A stretch of 45,872 bases of DNA, from positions 1 through 45,872 of the forward strand of contig NZ_RHNQ01000012.1 in assembly GCF_003946275.1 (NCBI RefSeq), written 5' to 3'. This DNA is from Loigolactobacillus backii. Its GTDB lineage: Bacteria > Bacillota > Bacilli > Lactobacillales > Lactobacillaceae. A model generated the notes under the pieces. That model worked only from the letters and a program-made list of their open reading frames with translations. It had not been told where the DNA came from and did no database searches. Made by a program: the position numbers and the translations under genes. This document shows positions 18,301 through 30,700 of the stretch, piece by piece (positions within the stretch are counted from its first letter, which is position 1; every line of letters starts with the position of its first letter).

Positions 18301-21300
18301 AGTGCTGCAGTAGTAGCCCAAAGTGCAGCCACCAGTGATCCAAGTAATTCAACAGTTCAATCCTTGGCCAGCCAAGCGACGAGTGCGGTAATGGCGGCTA
18401 AAAGTGCAGCCATGACGGCCGCAACGGCTGCTAGTATGGCAGAAACTAATTTAACCACAGCTAAGACGGCCAGTACGGCTGCGGCGGCTCAAATGGCAGC
18501 AACGACAGTTCAAAGTGCGGCAACTAGTGCAACAACGGCGGCCAGCACGGCCCAAGCTCAGGCAACCACTGCTACTTCAGCAGCGACTAATGCCAAGGCG
18601 CAGGCTGATTCGGATGCGAGTGCCAATAGTAGTGCGGCTAGTTCGGCGGCCGAGAGTACAGCTAAGGTAGCGGCAGTTAGTGCGGCCAGTAGTAGTGCTC
18701 TAGTAGCTCAAAGTGCGGCGGCAACAGCTTCAACGGCAGTTGTAACGGCGGAAAGTGCGGCAGTGGTTGCCCAAAGTGCTGCCAATAGCGATCCAAATAA
18801 TTCGGCGGTCCAATCCTTGGCCAGTCAAGCTGTTAGTGCAGTAACGGCGGTCAAAAGTGCGGCTACTACCGCCACAACAGCCTTTAGTACGGCGCAAACT
18901 AATTTAGCAACGGCTAAGGCCGCCAGTACGGCTGCCGCGGCTAAAACCGCAGCGACAGCAGCCCAAAGTGCAGCGACCACAGCCACTACGGCGGCTAGTA
19001 CGGCCAAGACGCATGCAGATGCTGCAATAACAGCAGCAACTAGTGCGAGGACCCAAGCTGACGCCGATGCTAATAGCAGTGCCAGTAGCAGTGCGGCCAG
19101 TTCCGCGGCCGAGAGTACGGCCAAAGTGGCGGCAATTAGTGCAGCTAACAGTAGTGCCAAGATGGCCCAAAGTGCGGCAGCAACTGCTTCAACAGCAGTT
19201 GTAACCGCGGAAAGTGCAGCGGCAGTTGCTCAAAGTGCGGCAACGAGTGATCCAAATAGTCCGGCGGTTCATTCATTAGTTAGCCAGGCCACCAGTGCCG
19301 CAACCGCCGCCAAGAGAGCGGCCACCGCGGCCTCAACAGCGGCTAGTATGGCACAAACTAACTTGGCGACGGCCAAGGCTGCCAGTACAGCCGCTGAAGC
19401 CCAAACGGCAGCAACGGCGGCTAAAAGTGCCACAACCACAGCCACTACGGCGGCTAGCACAGCGCTGGTTCAGGCCAGTACTGCGACTACAGCAGCAACT
19501 AATGCGAAGGTTCAGGCGGATACCGATGTAAGTGCTAATAGTAGTGCAGCCAGTTCGGCGGCCGAGAGTACAGCTAAGGTAGCGGCAGTTAGTGCAGCTA
19601 GCAGTAGTGCTCAAGTAGCCCAAAGTGCAGCAACCAGTGCTTCAACTGCAGTTGTAACGGCTCAAAGTGCAGCAACAGTAGCCCAAAGTGCGGCCAAGAG
19701 TGATCCAACTAATTCAACGGTCCAATCCTTGGCCAGTCAAGCTGCTAGTGCAGTGACTGCGGCTAAAAGTGCAGCCACTACAGCCGCAACGGCAGCTAGT
19801 ACGGCGCAAATTAATTTGGCAATAGCTAAGGCTGCCAGTACGGCCGCCGCAGCTCAAGCAGCCGCAGAAGTGGCCAAAAGTGCTGCAACTAGTGCCACAA
19901 CGGCAGCCAGTACGGCCCAAGTTCAAGTGACTATTGCAACCAAAGCAGCAACGAGTGCGAAGAATCTGGCTAACGCCGATGCAAACACTAATAGTAGTGC
20001 CAGCAGCAGTGCGGCCAGTTCTGCGGCCGAGAGTACAGCTAAAGTGGCGGCAATTAGTGCGGCTAGTAGTAGTGCTCAGGTAGCCCAAAGTGCGGCAACC
20101 ACTGCTTCAACGGCAGTTGTAATGGCGCAGAGTGCGGCGGCAGTTGCCGAAAGTGCTGCAACAAATGATCCAAGTAATTCAACGGTTCAGTCTTTGGCTA
20201 GTCAGGCTGTTAGTGCGGAGACGGTGGCCAAGAGTGCGGCCATCACAGCTACAACAGCAGCTAGCACAGCACAGACCAATTTGGCCACGGCCAGGACAGC
20301 TAGCACGGTATCGGCAGCTCAAACAGCAGCAACGTTTGCTAAAAGAGCGGCGGCTACTGCGATTACAGCGGCCAACACGGCCCAAACACAGGCCAACACT
20401 GCAACTACAGCAGCAACGAGTGCGAAAAACCTGGCTAACGCCGATGCAAACACTAATAGTAGTGCCAGCAGCAGTGCGGCCAGTTCTGCGGCCGAGAGTA
20501 CAGCTAAAGTGGCGGCAATTAGTGCGGCTAGTAGTAGTGCTCAGGTGGTCCAAAGTGCAGCAATCGCTGCTTCAACGGCAGTTGTAATGGCGCAGAGTGC
20601 GGCAACAGTTGCCCAAAGTGCTGCCAACAGCGATCCAAGTAATTCGGCGGTCCAATCTTTGGCCAGTCAAGCCACTAATGCGGTGACAGCGGCCAAGAGT
20701 GCGGCAACGATAACTATATCGGCGGCTAGTACCGCAGAAACTAATTTGGCTACGGCAAAGGCAGCCAGTACGGCAGTTGCGGCCCAAACAGCAGCAACAG
20801 CGGCTAAAGAAGCTGCGGCGACGGCAACGACAGCAGCCAACGTGGCTCAAGCCCAAGCAACTACTGCGACCACTGTGGCCAATAGTGCAACCGCTCAGGT
20901 TAATGCCGATGCAGAAACCAACACCAATAGTAGTGCCGACAGTGACTCAAGTAGTACTGCGTCTAGTTCGACGGCGGTAAGCAGTAGTGCTGCAAGTTCA
21001 GCTGCTGGCGATAGCTCGGCGGTAGCAGTCAGTGCGGCCAGTAATACTTCTGCAGAGGAAGCAACAAGTACGGCGCCAATTGCTGCTATTACACCAGCAG
21101 CGACTGCGACTAGTAATCCTGTTACTCTAGCAACAGCTCCATCGAATAAAGAGCAATTAGGAAGTATAGTAGCGACTAAATCGGCCATAAAGCAGCAGAT
21201 ACCGGCACCAACAGCGATTGCTGCAACCAAGACCAAATTACCAACAACCGGTGAAACACCGCAAAGTAGTATCTTGGCCTATCTTGGTTTGGCGATTAGT

Positions 21301-21354
21301 AGCCTAGGACTTGTCTTAACGAATCTGTTCTACCGTAAAAATGATAAAGATTAA
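15391..21354 (+). CDS. Giant Ala/Ser-rich repeat surface protein, LPTTG-anchored
   Basis: Cell-wall protein of 1987 residues. KLYKAKKIW at residues 19-27 is a KxYKxGKxW signal variant with Lys in place of the Gly; cleavage probably follows HANA49. Residues 50-200 are Ser/Ala/Thr-rich, 205-310 form a non-repetitive domain (VQGYTATDLTQHIADL to VTTLAYEQAWQ), and from residue 333 ten repeats of 151-155 residues follow. Each is Ala/Ser/Thr-rich, apparently helical, with a SDPSNSAVQSLASQA segment and a serine-rich close. The sortase site LPTTG is at 1950-1954, followed by a hydrophobic helix and FYRKNDKD. AAGGAG upstream sets the start. It resembles serine-rich repeat adhesins, often O-glycosylated; that modification here is inferred. 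No glycosyltransferases lie nearby. Confidence 0.88.
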   Translation: MRKFEYDKLQREQTITRFKLYKAKKIWLTTGTSLVMFGAGLAFAGHANAATTQSSSTEQQASSAGNVGNNSSVASSATPESASNSSAATSATVTSKVTTDSVAANVSSAPQSSTAVSSNGASAQVDNVTPASVVSATQSVGSVPTANTVSVASASVATAATALAAEPTNSPVSAPVAASSVGNSPAPVARAQARALAVTAAATPPDSTGVGSATANLVQGYTATDLTQHIADLTQSIATDSARFTELTGQNYENAQGELTQGPYTGGLIGQASGTDKLTLMYEASGMPASIKVDVTTLAYEQAWQSYQFGDNSSSGSSSASSEDTSLYVSVASSSAQVAQSAAAAASTSAVTAQSAATVAQTAATSDPSNSAVQSLASQAVSAATAAKSAANAATTAANTAQTNFVATQAATTVAAAMSTSKLTQDAATTAKTAATTAQTQATAATTVATSAKAQADADASANSSASSSAASSAAESTAKVAAVSAASSSAQVAQSAATTASTAVVTAQSAATVAQSAATSDPSNSMVQSLASQAVSAATVAKSAASAATTAASTAETNLATAKTAGTAVAAQTAASAAKSAATTATTAASTAQTQATIATSAATSAKVQADSDASTNSSAASSAAESTAKVAAVSAASSSAQVAQSAAATASTAVVTAENAAVVAKSAATSDPSNSAVQSLASQAMSAAMAAKSAATTAATAASTAATNLATAKTASTAAAAQVAASVAKSAAMTAATAASTAQAQATNATSAATSAKAQADSDASTNSSASSSSASSAAESTAKVAAISATSSSARTAQSAATTASTAVVTAESAAVVAQSAATSDPNNSAVQSLAGQVASAATAAQSAATAATTAASTAEINLATAQTASTAASAQTAATAAQSAATSATMAASTAKTQATTAISAAASAKAQADADTSTNSSASSSAASSAAESTAKVVAVSAASSSAQVAQSAAATASTAVVTAESAAVVAQSAATSDPSNSTVQSLASQATSAVMAAKSAAMTAATAASMAETNLTTAKTASTAAAAQMAATTVQSAATSATTAASTAQAQATTATSAATNAKAQADSDASANSSAASSAAESTAKVAAVSAASSSALVAQSAAATASTAVVTAESAAVVAQSAANSDPNNSAVQSLASQAVSAVTAVKSAATTATTAFSTAQTNLATAKAASTAAAAKTAATAAQSAATTATTAASTAKTHADAAITAATSARTQADADANSSASSSAASSAAESTAKVAAISAANSSAKMAQSAAATASTAVVTAESAAAVAQSAATSDPNSPAVHSLVSQATSAATAAKRAATAASTAASMAQTNLATAKAASTAAEAQTAATAAKSATTTATTAASTALVQASTATTAATNAKVQADTDVSANSSAASSAAESTAKVAAVSAASSSAQVAQSAATSASTAVVTAQSAATVAQSAAKSDPTNSTVQSLASQAASAVTAAKSAATTAATAASTAQINLAIAKAASTAAAAQAAAEVAKSAATSATTAASTAQVQVTIATKAATSAKNLANADANTNSSASSSAASSAAESTAKVAAISAASSSAQVAQSAATTASTAVVMAQSAAAVAESAATNDPSNSTVQSLASQAVSAETVAKSAAITATTAASTAQTNLATARTASTVSAAQTAATFAKRAAATAITAANTAQTQANTATTAATSAKNLANADANTNSSASSSAASSAAESTAKVAAISAASSSAQVVQSAAIAASTAVVMAQSAATVAQSAANSDPSNSAVQSLASQATNAVTAAKSAATITISAASTAETNLATAKAASTAVAAQTAATAAKEAAATATTAANVAQAQATTATTVANSATAQVNADAETNTNSSADSDSSSTASSSTAVSSSAASSAAGDSSAVAVSAASNTSAEEATSTAPIAAITPAATATSNPVTLATAPSNKEQLGSIVATKSAIKQQIPAPTAIAATKTKLPTTGETPQSSILAYLGLAISSLGLVLTNLFYRKNDKD
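16387..20985 (+). repeat. Ten tandem coding repeats of 453-465 bp
   Basis: Repeat units begin at 16387, 16852, 17305, 17770, 18235, 18688, 19147, 19600, 20065 and 20530, always in frame, with spacing 453, 459 or 465 bp. Each unit starts with SSSAQVAQSA or a variant and ends with AAESTAKVAAVSAA or a variant; the tenth ends in a divergent Ser-rich tail. Length differences are multiples of two codons in the NSSASSSAASSAA linker. Confidence 0.93.
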
Positions 21355-21407
21355 TAAAACAACTAGGAAAAAGAGGTTTAAAAACTTGCTTTAACCTAGG
21401 AATTTAC

Positions 21408-21451
21408 ACGAAAAGGCTATGACAAAACAAAAGTTGTCATGGCCTTTTCGT
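21408..21451 (+). terminator. Terminator after the first giant surface protein
   Basis: Hairpin ACGAAAAGGC-ATGACAA / TTGTCAT-GCCTTTTCGT around a short A-rich loop. The T-run is inside the stem arm (CCTTTTCGT) rather than a long tail, but the stem is about 18 bp and lies just after the stop codon, separating the two giant genes. Confidence 0.75.
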
Positions 21452-21756
21452 ATAGATCGTAATATTCGAGATTTTAATAAGTCCCGATTTTTTTGCAAAA
21501 AGGTGAATAAAACGGAACCATTAATTCACTATTTGCAATATATTTTGGCTATTTATGAATTATACTTACGAAGTAAACATTATGAAATCTTAATCTTTTT
21601 AAATGTTCTTAATAAATTGTGCAAGGGAGGTAACCGACCTTTTAAAGAACAGGCTGGTGGATGGTAAAGCGTCATTATTGGAAAAAGTAAGCGTGTAACA
21701 ACGAAGTTAAGATAGAACCGAATTTATTAGTACTAGGTACCAGGGAGGAATACAGA
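21452..21756 (+). other. Intergenic leader of the second giant surface protein
   Basis: About 305 bases between the terminator and the next ATG. AGGGAGG-like ribosome site lies at 21742-21749. A TATACT box at 21561-21566 could be a -10 element but no well-spaced -35 was found. No other gene or strong structure is seen. Confidence 0.4.
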
Positions 21757-24700
21757 ATGAGAAGATACAATTATCGAGATATGCTTATTAGTGAAAGTAA
21801 AACTCATTATAAAATGTATAAAGCTAAAAAGCAGTGGGTTGCAATGGGAATGACTGCCTTTGGGCTTAGTTTGGGTGCTTTTGTAGCAAATCCAGCAACG
21901 AAGGCGAATGCTGCCACTGTTCCAGTCAAGGCGGCAAATAGTCAGGCTAGTAGTGGGGCGGCAACCAGCAGTGCCAGTGCAGTTGCCTTAAAGACTAGTA
22001 CCACGGCCTCTAGCGCTGCAACTACTAGCACAGCAAGTTCTGCGGCTAATAGCTCAGCTGCGACATCAACGAGTACTGCTGCCTCAAGTAGTACTGCTGC
22101 TCAATCAACAACTAGTGCTGCAGTCAAAACGGCTGCCAATACCGCTACACAGTCGACAGCTACTAGTACAGCGGCCCAATCCACTGCTACTAGCACTCCA
22201 GCAACCACAACGGCCACTAGCTCTGCCGCTCAATCAACAGCTCCAAGTACTGCAGTTACCAAAACGGCCACCAGTACAACGGCTCAGTCAATTACAAGTA
22301 CTACTTCAAATAAAGCGGCCACGAGTACTGCGGCCCAGTCCACGGCTGCTAGTAGTGTTGCTACACCCACAACAACCCAAACGACAGCTGGTCAAGTTGG
22401 TGCGACTAGCACAGCCAAGACTGATCTTGCTTCAACGGCTACCACCAATTTAACTGATCCAACAGCAACCGAACTTACGGCCACTAAATCGGCCGCGGCA
22501 GCTAAATATGTAGCAACTGGCCAAGCACAAGTGATCTCCGCTAAAGCAGCAGCTAGTTCTAATTTTAGTCTGACTGATGCAACAGCCAGCACACCGATTA
22601 CAGACAGTAATTACAGTAAGCAACATAACTTGGTCGCAACAGTCAATGCTCAAGTGGGCGATGCGATCACGATTACCGTGCCATGGATTTTTACAGCAAC
22701 TAGTGACAATGTTATGGGCGTCAAGAAATCGACAGTTGCGGCTGATGTGACTGGACAAACGACAACTACTGCAGTTCCTATGAACACAGTTTTCACGTAT
22801 ACAGCCACTCAAGCAGGTATTCAGACAATTAATATTGTTTTAACTGGTACTGTTTCACCAAATGGTCTTAATGATGATAGTACTTATAAGGTTTTATTGA
22901 CGGATAATGATGCTACGCAGTCGACCCTAACTTATACAGTTAGTAATCCTAATACACTTTCTTTTAATAATGTAATTTTGGATCAAAATCAAACTGGTAC
23001 TTTAGTAGTTAATCAGAATTATGCTTATGGCGTGGAATTGACTTCTCCAAATCACGTGAAATGGAATGGCAATTTTTCATTAACGGTTCCAACCGGTTTC
23101 AAGTTATTAGGTGGAACTCTCTTAGATGGTACCGGTAGCAGTATGGGTGATATTACTAGTTTTAATCAAGCTACCACACCAAGAGTGTCCGATGGCGGTA
23201 TTACACAAGCAGGTGCTGGCACTCCAATTATCATTGAGAAACCGTTTTTAACCTACACGAGCAGTACTTCTGTTTATATCCAATTTTGGGGTATGTACAC
23301 GAATTCATTGGCTGACACTGAAAATACCTTTTCAATATCGGGTCAGTTTGTAAGCTCAACTGGTGACGCCACATATAATGCTAATAACACTCAGTTACTT
23401 TCTGGCACAAGTACGATACCATTGAATGTAAGTACGGCAAAAAGTGACGAAAATTTGGGGATTAGTTCTATTACTTTTGGTACACTTGGCAGTAGTCTTC
23501 AAAATAATTATGGTCAAAATGACCTTAATAACGCTTATTTAGATAGTGTTGATTCCTCAGGTAACAAGCAGTCCCAATCTGGAAATTATTCATTTACTAA
23601 CAATGCTCGTTATGCATCTTTTTTAAATACAGGAAATATCACTCAGACCAACGCTAAATTGTCGATTGATTTAGAAAATGGTACGGAAGCACTATACGAT
23701 CAAAACAGTAAGCAATATTATTATGGATTTGATGCGGATACTTTTAATACTATTCAATCAATTGTTTTAACGGATTCGAATGGTAAACAGACTACTTACG
23801 CTACGAGTGATTTAAAAAGTAATGCTTTATTTTTACCAGTAGGACAAGATGGTAGCGATATTCAAAATATTACTGTGGTGTGGAATCAGGTTTTACCAGG
23901 AGTTGAACAGGGTATTGAATACATGGGTAATAACATTTTGACTTCTAAGAAAATAAATGATACAGCAATTTATAAATTTAATTATTCTAGTGATCAAATT
24001 GTCACACCAATTGAAAGTTACAAGAATTTGACGATTGTGAATGCACCAGGAATACCATTATCGGTCTCTGTTACGGGCATTACGGGCGGAAACAGCTCTC
24101 TTCCTTCTGGGATTTATCGTCCTGGAAATACGGTTAGTGGCACATTTTATATTGGAACAAGTAGGATTGGTAACCTTGGTACTTATTATTTGACGGTTCC
24201 CCAAGAGCTTGATTTTTCTTCGATTACTTGGACATCCGGAAGTAAGATGACTTCATTACCGGATATTAATGATTATTTAACAGATCTTGGTTATATTGGT
24301 CCAAATGGTGAGCGTATTTTAAAACTTGATTTATCATCAATTAACAGCAGTTTATTTATTGATAACAGTTCTTCAGGAATTCATAGTTATAATGGGTTTG
24401 TTCTAAATATGACAGTTAACAAAGATGCGCTGCCATTAACAACTACTGCTTCTTTCTATGATACGATTCAAATTGCTGCCGAGGATTCTTATACTTTATA
24501 TTCTGGTCAAAAGACCTATGAAATGCAATATGGAAATCAAACGGTTGAGGTCATTTCACCAACTCAAAATGGTAAAGATTTTACCAGTAATTATCAAATT
24601 GTTATTCCTTCTTTCATGGGTTCACAAGATGGTGTTGATGATCCAATGACGGCGAAGAATACTTTCTTGGATTATGATGCAACTGATCCAGATAATACAA

Positions 24701-27700
24701 CTGCTCGGTTTAGCTCTGGTGCGACTACGGACACAAAGGATGATATTAATAGTAGTACGATTCAAATGGTGACGGTTAACGGAACGGATGCTTCTTCACC
24801 ATGGACGCAGAATCTAATTAACTTACCCAATACTGCTAATGGTGATACATTTAATTTAATTTTGACTGGTGAAGGAACCATTGAATCTCAGACAGCCGCC
24901 GGTGATGCTGCTTTACTTTATTCCACTGAGAATATAACGCCAGTTACTGGTGAAAAGATTGATACAACTAATTTTGTCACAGCCGATCAAGTTAGTGACT
25001 GGTCAACAATTAAGTCCGTTTTGATGACTATAGGTTCATTGACGGATGGCGACTTAGCCGTTGCTTGGTTACCGGTTCAAGTTCAAAATATCAATGACGT
25101 TCCAGTTGATAGTTCGGCGACCTTTAGTTCAGTTTTCAAGGCCGAAAATACTGTAGATAATTCGATTCTTGAATCCGACCAAACTATGAATGCTAAGGTT
25201 GTTGCCACAAGTAATGTCACGACACAATGGATTCAAGAGGATGCTAATGGAGCACTAACTGCCATTAAACCCTCTAATACCACAGCTTACGAAATTGGTG
25301 ATGACTATACAACCACACCTTTAGCGATTGGTGATATTCCCGCCGGCTATATGTTGAGTGAGACACCAGCTAATGCTACTGGGACTACTGGTCGTGACTC
25401 ATTAACCGTGACTTATCTTTATGTTGTTCAGGCTCAGCGAGTGAACGTTCATTATATGAAAGTGAACATAAACAAGAACAGCGATTGGATTCCAGCTATT
25501 GGAGCTGAAATACCTGGTACTGAACAACAATTAACTGGGAATTCTGGTGGAACTTATACTAATACACTGGTTATTCCGGCCAATTATCATTTGGCCGGTG
25601 AAGATTCTTATGATGCCGAGGCCGTAACCGGTACGTATGATTCAGACTTCACGATCGACCAAGATTACTACGTTTACGTCAAGGATGATACAGTCACTGA
25701 AACGCCAACGGATAATCCAGATAATTATGATCTAACTAAAGATGTTAATGAAACAATTACTTATGTTTATGAAGATGGGACTACTGCGGCGGGTGACCAT
25801 ACGGACAAGGTTAGCTTTACCCGAACAGCCACTAAAGATCTCGTAACTGGCGATGTTACTTATACTGATTGGGTAGCTACCGATAAAGATACAACTTTCG
25901 ATGCAGTCACCAGTCCAACAATTAAGGGTTACACTGCCGATCAACCAACTGTTGCGGCCGTAACTGGTTTAACTGAGGCTAGTACCGATGTAACTAAGAA
26001 AGTAACTTACGGGATTGCCGATGGCGCGATTGTTATTGGGGCTAATACTAAGGTTTATGATAATGATCCAACCACTGATCCAACTTATACAGTAACTTTA
26101 CCAACGGGTATCGTAGCGCCAACTTGGACAGCGGATGATTTTACAGCGCCAAGTAGTCAAGATGCTAGTGATACTGCTTATAGTGTGAGCCTAAGTACTA
26201 AGGGTCAGGATGATCTAAAAGCCGCCAATCCTAATTTTAGTTTTACAACGGCTATGATTACGGCTGGGGCTTTAACAATCACACCTGCTTTGATCACGAT
26301 TGCTGGGCCAGAATTAAATAAGACCTATGATGGTAAGGCTTATACGGGTAAAGGTAACGTTGCCGTTATTAATGGTGTTCCAGCTAATGGCAGTGCACCT
26401 GATTATGATTTAGGTGATTTAAGTGACGATATCGATGTTGGGACTTACCCCATTGCTGTAACGGCAGATGCTACTAAAAACGGTAATTATAAGATTACGA
26501 CAGCACCAGGTCATCTGACAATTACGCCACAGGGCTTAGAAACCGTACCACCAAACACACCAACGAATCCAACTAATCCGGACGATCCAAGTCAGAATCC
26601 GCAGCTAACGGCTTCTGTTGTGGTTCAAGGGGCGACCAAGACTTACGATGGTGACGCTAGCACAGATCCAACCACGTTTACTGTTTTAGCACCAAGTAAC
26701 TATGCTGACTTCGTTATTCCAACATTAACGGCTGATGATTTTGATTTAAGCAATTTGACTAGTCAAAATGTTGGCAGCTACAGCCTGACTTTAAGTGCTA
26801 GTGGCTTGAAGAAGTTACAGGACGCCAACACGAACTATAGCTTTGATGCGACGGACGTTCAAAATGGTTTGTTCGTGATTACGCCAGCACCAATTACGAT
26901 CACAGGGCCAACAGTCTCTAAGACTTATGATGGTCAAGGCTACACGACTGCCTTAACGGGCACGATTACTGGTTTACCAGACAAAGGTTTGGCACCGGAC
27001 TATAGTTTGACCGATGTTAGTGGCGATTCAGCAGTTGGTAATTATGATATTAACGTTACAACACCAAATACGGCCGATAATAGTAACTACACAATTACAC
27101 CAGTTGCTGGTAAGTTATCGATCACGCCAGCTAGCTTAGAGGTAACACCACCAAATACACCAGAGGATCCAACTAATCCTGAAGAACCTGGTGAGAATCC
27201 ACAATTAGCGACTTCCGTTGTGGTTCAAGGCGGGACCAAGGTTTACGATGGCGATGCTAGTACTGATCCAACAACTTATACCGTTTTAGCACCAAGTAAA
27301 GACACTGACTTTGTTATTCCAGATTTAACTGCTGATGATTTTGATTTAAGCGGGATTGACAGTCAGAATGTTGGCAACTACGTGGTTAACTTAAGTGCTA
27401 GTGGTTTGAAGAAGTTACGGGACGCTAATACGAATTACAGTTTTGATTTAACCGATGTTCAGAATGGTTTATTCGTCATTACTCAAGCACCAGTAACCAT
27501 CACGGCACCAACGTTAAACAAGACTTATGATGGCCAGCCTTATACTGGGACAGATGATGTGGCCCAAGTTACCGGGGTACCAAGCAACGGGGTAGATTTA
27601 ACTTATAGCTTGACCGACTTAAGCCAAGATATTAACGCTGATAGTTATGCCATCGACGTTATTGCGACGGCCGAAGATAATCCAAATTATAAGATTACCG

Positions 27701-30700
27701 CGACACCGGGCCAGTTAACGATTACGCCCCAAAGCTTAGAGGTAACACCACCAAATACGCCAGCGACACCAACTAATCCGGACGATCCGGGCCAGAATCC
27801 GCAGTTGACGGCTTCGGTTGTGGTTCAAGGTGGGACCAAGACCTACGATGGTGATGCTAGCACTGATCCAACCACCTTTACGGTTTTGGCACCAAGTAAC
27901 TACGCCGACTTCGTTATTCCCGATTTAACGGCTGCTGATTTTGATTTAAGTGATTTGAATAGTCAGAATGTCGGTAACTATGTGGTCACTTTGAATGCTA
28001 GTGGTTTGAAGAAGTTGCAGGCTGCTAATACCAACTATGAATTTGATGCGACGGATGTTCAGAATGGTTTATTTGCCATTACACCAGCGTCCATTACGAT
28101 CACGGCACCAACAGTCGCGAAGACTTATGATGGTCAAGGTTACACGGCCATTTTAACGGGTACCATTACTGGTTTACCAGACAAAGGTTTAACACCAGAC
28201 TATAGTTTGACTGATGTTAGTGGTGATTCGGCGGTTAATAGTTATGCTATTAACGTTACGGTGCCAAATACGGCCGGCAACAGCAATTACACGATTACGA
28301 CCACACCAGGTATATTAACGATCAACCCAGTTGTTGACGGTATTTCAGTTAGTCTCGGCACGCAACAAAAGTTGTATGACGGCGATGCTAGTACCGATCC
28401 AACCATGTATCAAGTTAGTTTATCCAATGGTTTAGTTGCCCCAACGTGGACGGCTGCTGACTTTGATTTTAGTGGGATCACCAGTCAAAACGTTGGTACT
28501 TACGCCGTGACTTTAAGTGCGCAAGGATTATCTGATTTACGCGCGGCTAATTTAAATTACACGATTACTGCAGATGAGATTGGCACTGGTAGTTTCAAGA
28601 TTACGCCAGCACCAATTACGATCAAGGCACCAACAGTCTCCAAGACGTATGATGGCAAACCTTATAGTGGTGATCTAACTGCCACTTTAACTGGCGTACC
28701 AACCAAAGGGGACCAACCCGTTTATAGTTTGACGGATGTTAGTGCCGATGTTGCGGCCGACGATTATGAGCTTAACGTCAACGCTGATGCTACAGCTAAC
28801 AGCAATTACACGATTACAACTGTTGCTGGTAAATTAACGATTACACCACAAAGCTTAGACGTCACACCACCAAATACACCAACGAACCCAACTAATCCGG
28901 AAGACCCTGGTCAAAATCCACAGTTAATGGCCTCAGTTGTCGTTCAAGGTGGCACTAAGGTTTACGATGGTGATGCTAGCACTGATCCAACCACCTTTAT
29001 TGTTTTGGCACCAAGTGACTACGCCGACTTTGTTATTCCAGATTTGACGGCCGATGATTTTGATTTAAGTGATTTGAACAGTCAAAATGTCGGTAACTAC
29101 GTGGTTAACTTAAGTGCCAGTGGTTTGCAGAAGTTACAAGCGGCCAACCCGAACTATAAGTTTGATTTAACCGACGTTCAGAATGGTTTATTTGCCATTA
29201 CGCCAGCACCAATTACGATCACGGCACCAAGTGCGTCTAAGACCTATGATGGTCAACCTTATAGTGGTGCTTTAACGGCCACGGTAGACGGAGTACCGAC
29301 TAAGGGGTTAGCACCAGATTACAGTTTGACCAACGTTAGCGGTTACACAACGGTTGGAAATTACGATATTAATGTAGTAACAACTAATACCGCTGATAAT
29401 AGTAATTACACGATTACGACTACACCTGGTCAGTTATCAATTACGGCGGCCGAGCTAGATGTGACACCACCAAATACACCAGAGAATCCAACCAATCCTG
29501 ACGATCCTGGTCAGAATCCGCAGTTAGCGGCCTCAGTTGTGGTTCAAGGTGGGACTAAAGTTTACGATGGTGATGCAGCAACTGACTTAACGACCTATAC
29601 GGTTTTAGCACCAAGCAAAGATACTGACTTTATCATTCCTGATTTAATCGCTGCTGATTTTGATTTAAGTGGCATTGACAGTCAGAATGTTGGCAATTAC
29701 GTGGTTACTTTAAGTGCTAGTGGCTTGCAGAAGTTACAGGCAGCCAACACGAACTACAAATTTGACTTAACCGATGTTCAAAATGGGTTATTCGTCATCA
29801 CGCCAGCGCCAATTACAATCACGGCACCAAGTGCGTCTAAGACTTACGATGGTCAACCTTATACCGGTGTTTTAACGGCCACGGTAGACGGAGTACCAAG
29901 TGCTGGGGTTACACCAGTTTACAGCTTGGCTGATTTAAGTCAGGATGTTAACGCTGGTAGCTACGATATCAATGTTAATGCAACGGCCAGTGATAATTCG
30001 AACTACACGATTACCACCACTCCAGGTACATTAACGATTACACCAAAGGGCTTAGATGTGACACCACCAAATACACCAGAAACACCAACTAATCCTGGCG
30101 ATCCTGGTCAGAATCCACAATTAGCAGCTTCAGTTGTGGTTCAAGGTGGCACTAAAGTTTACGATGGTGACGCAGCAACTGATCAGACAACTTACACGGT
30201 CTTAGCACCAAGTGAGGATACTGATTTCGTGGTACCAGACTTAACGGCTGCTGATTTCGATTTAAGTGGCATTAACAGCCAGAATGTGGGTAACTACGCG
30301 GTTACCTTGAACGCTACTGGTTTGCAGAAGTTACAAGCTGCTAATCCAAACTATGACTTTGATTTAACGAATGTCCAAAATGGTTTGTTTGTCATTACAC
30401 CAGCACCAGTAACGATCAAAGCACCATCTGTCAGCAAGACCTACGATGGTCAAGCTTATAGTGGCAAAGTTACCGCAACGGTTACCGGCGTACCAACAAA
30501 GGGATCAAACGTCAGTTATGATTTAAGTGATCTAAGTTCAGACGTTGCAGTCGGTAACTATGTGATTGACGTTGCAGTAGACGCGACAGCTAACTCAAAT
30601 TACACGATCAAGACGAAAAAGGGCCAGTTAAGCATTACACCAGCTGGTTTAGATGTGACACCACCAAATACACCAGAGAATCCAACTAATCCGGCTGATC

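Noticed and set aside
16657-20856. Many long reading frames on both strands inside the first giant gene (Arg/Cys-rich or Leu/Ala-rich products).
   Set aside because: They are shadows of Ala/Ser/Thr codons in the repeats; they lack ribosome sites and repeat at the unit spacing.
21419-21667. An 82-codon frame between the two giant genes.
   Set aside because: It begins inside the terminator hairpin, has no ribosome site and no recognisable features.
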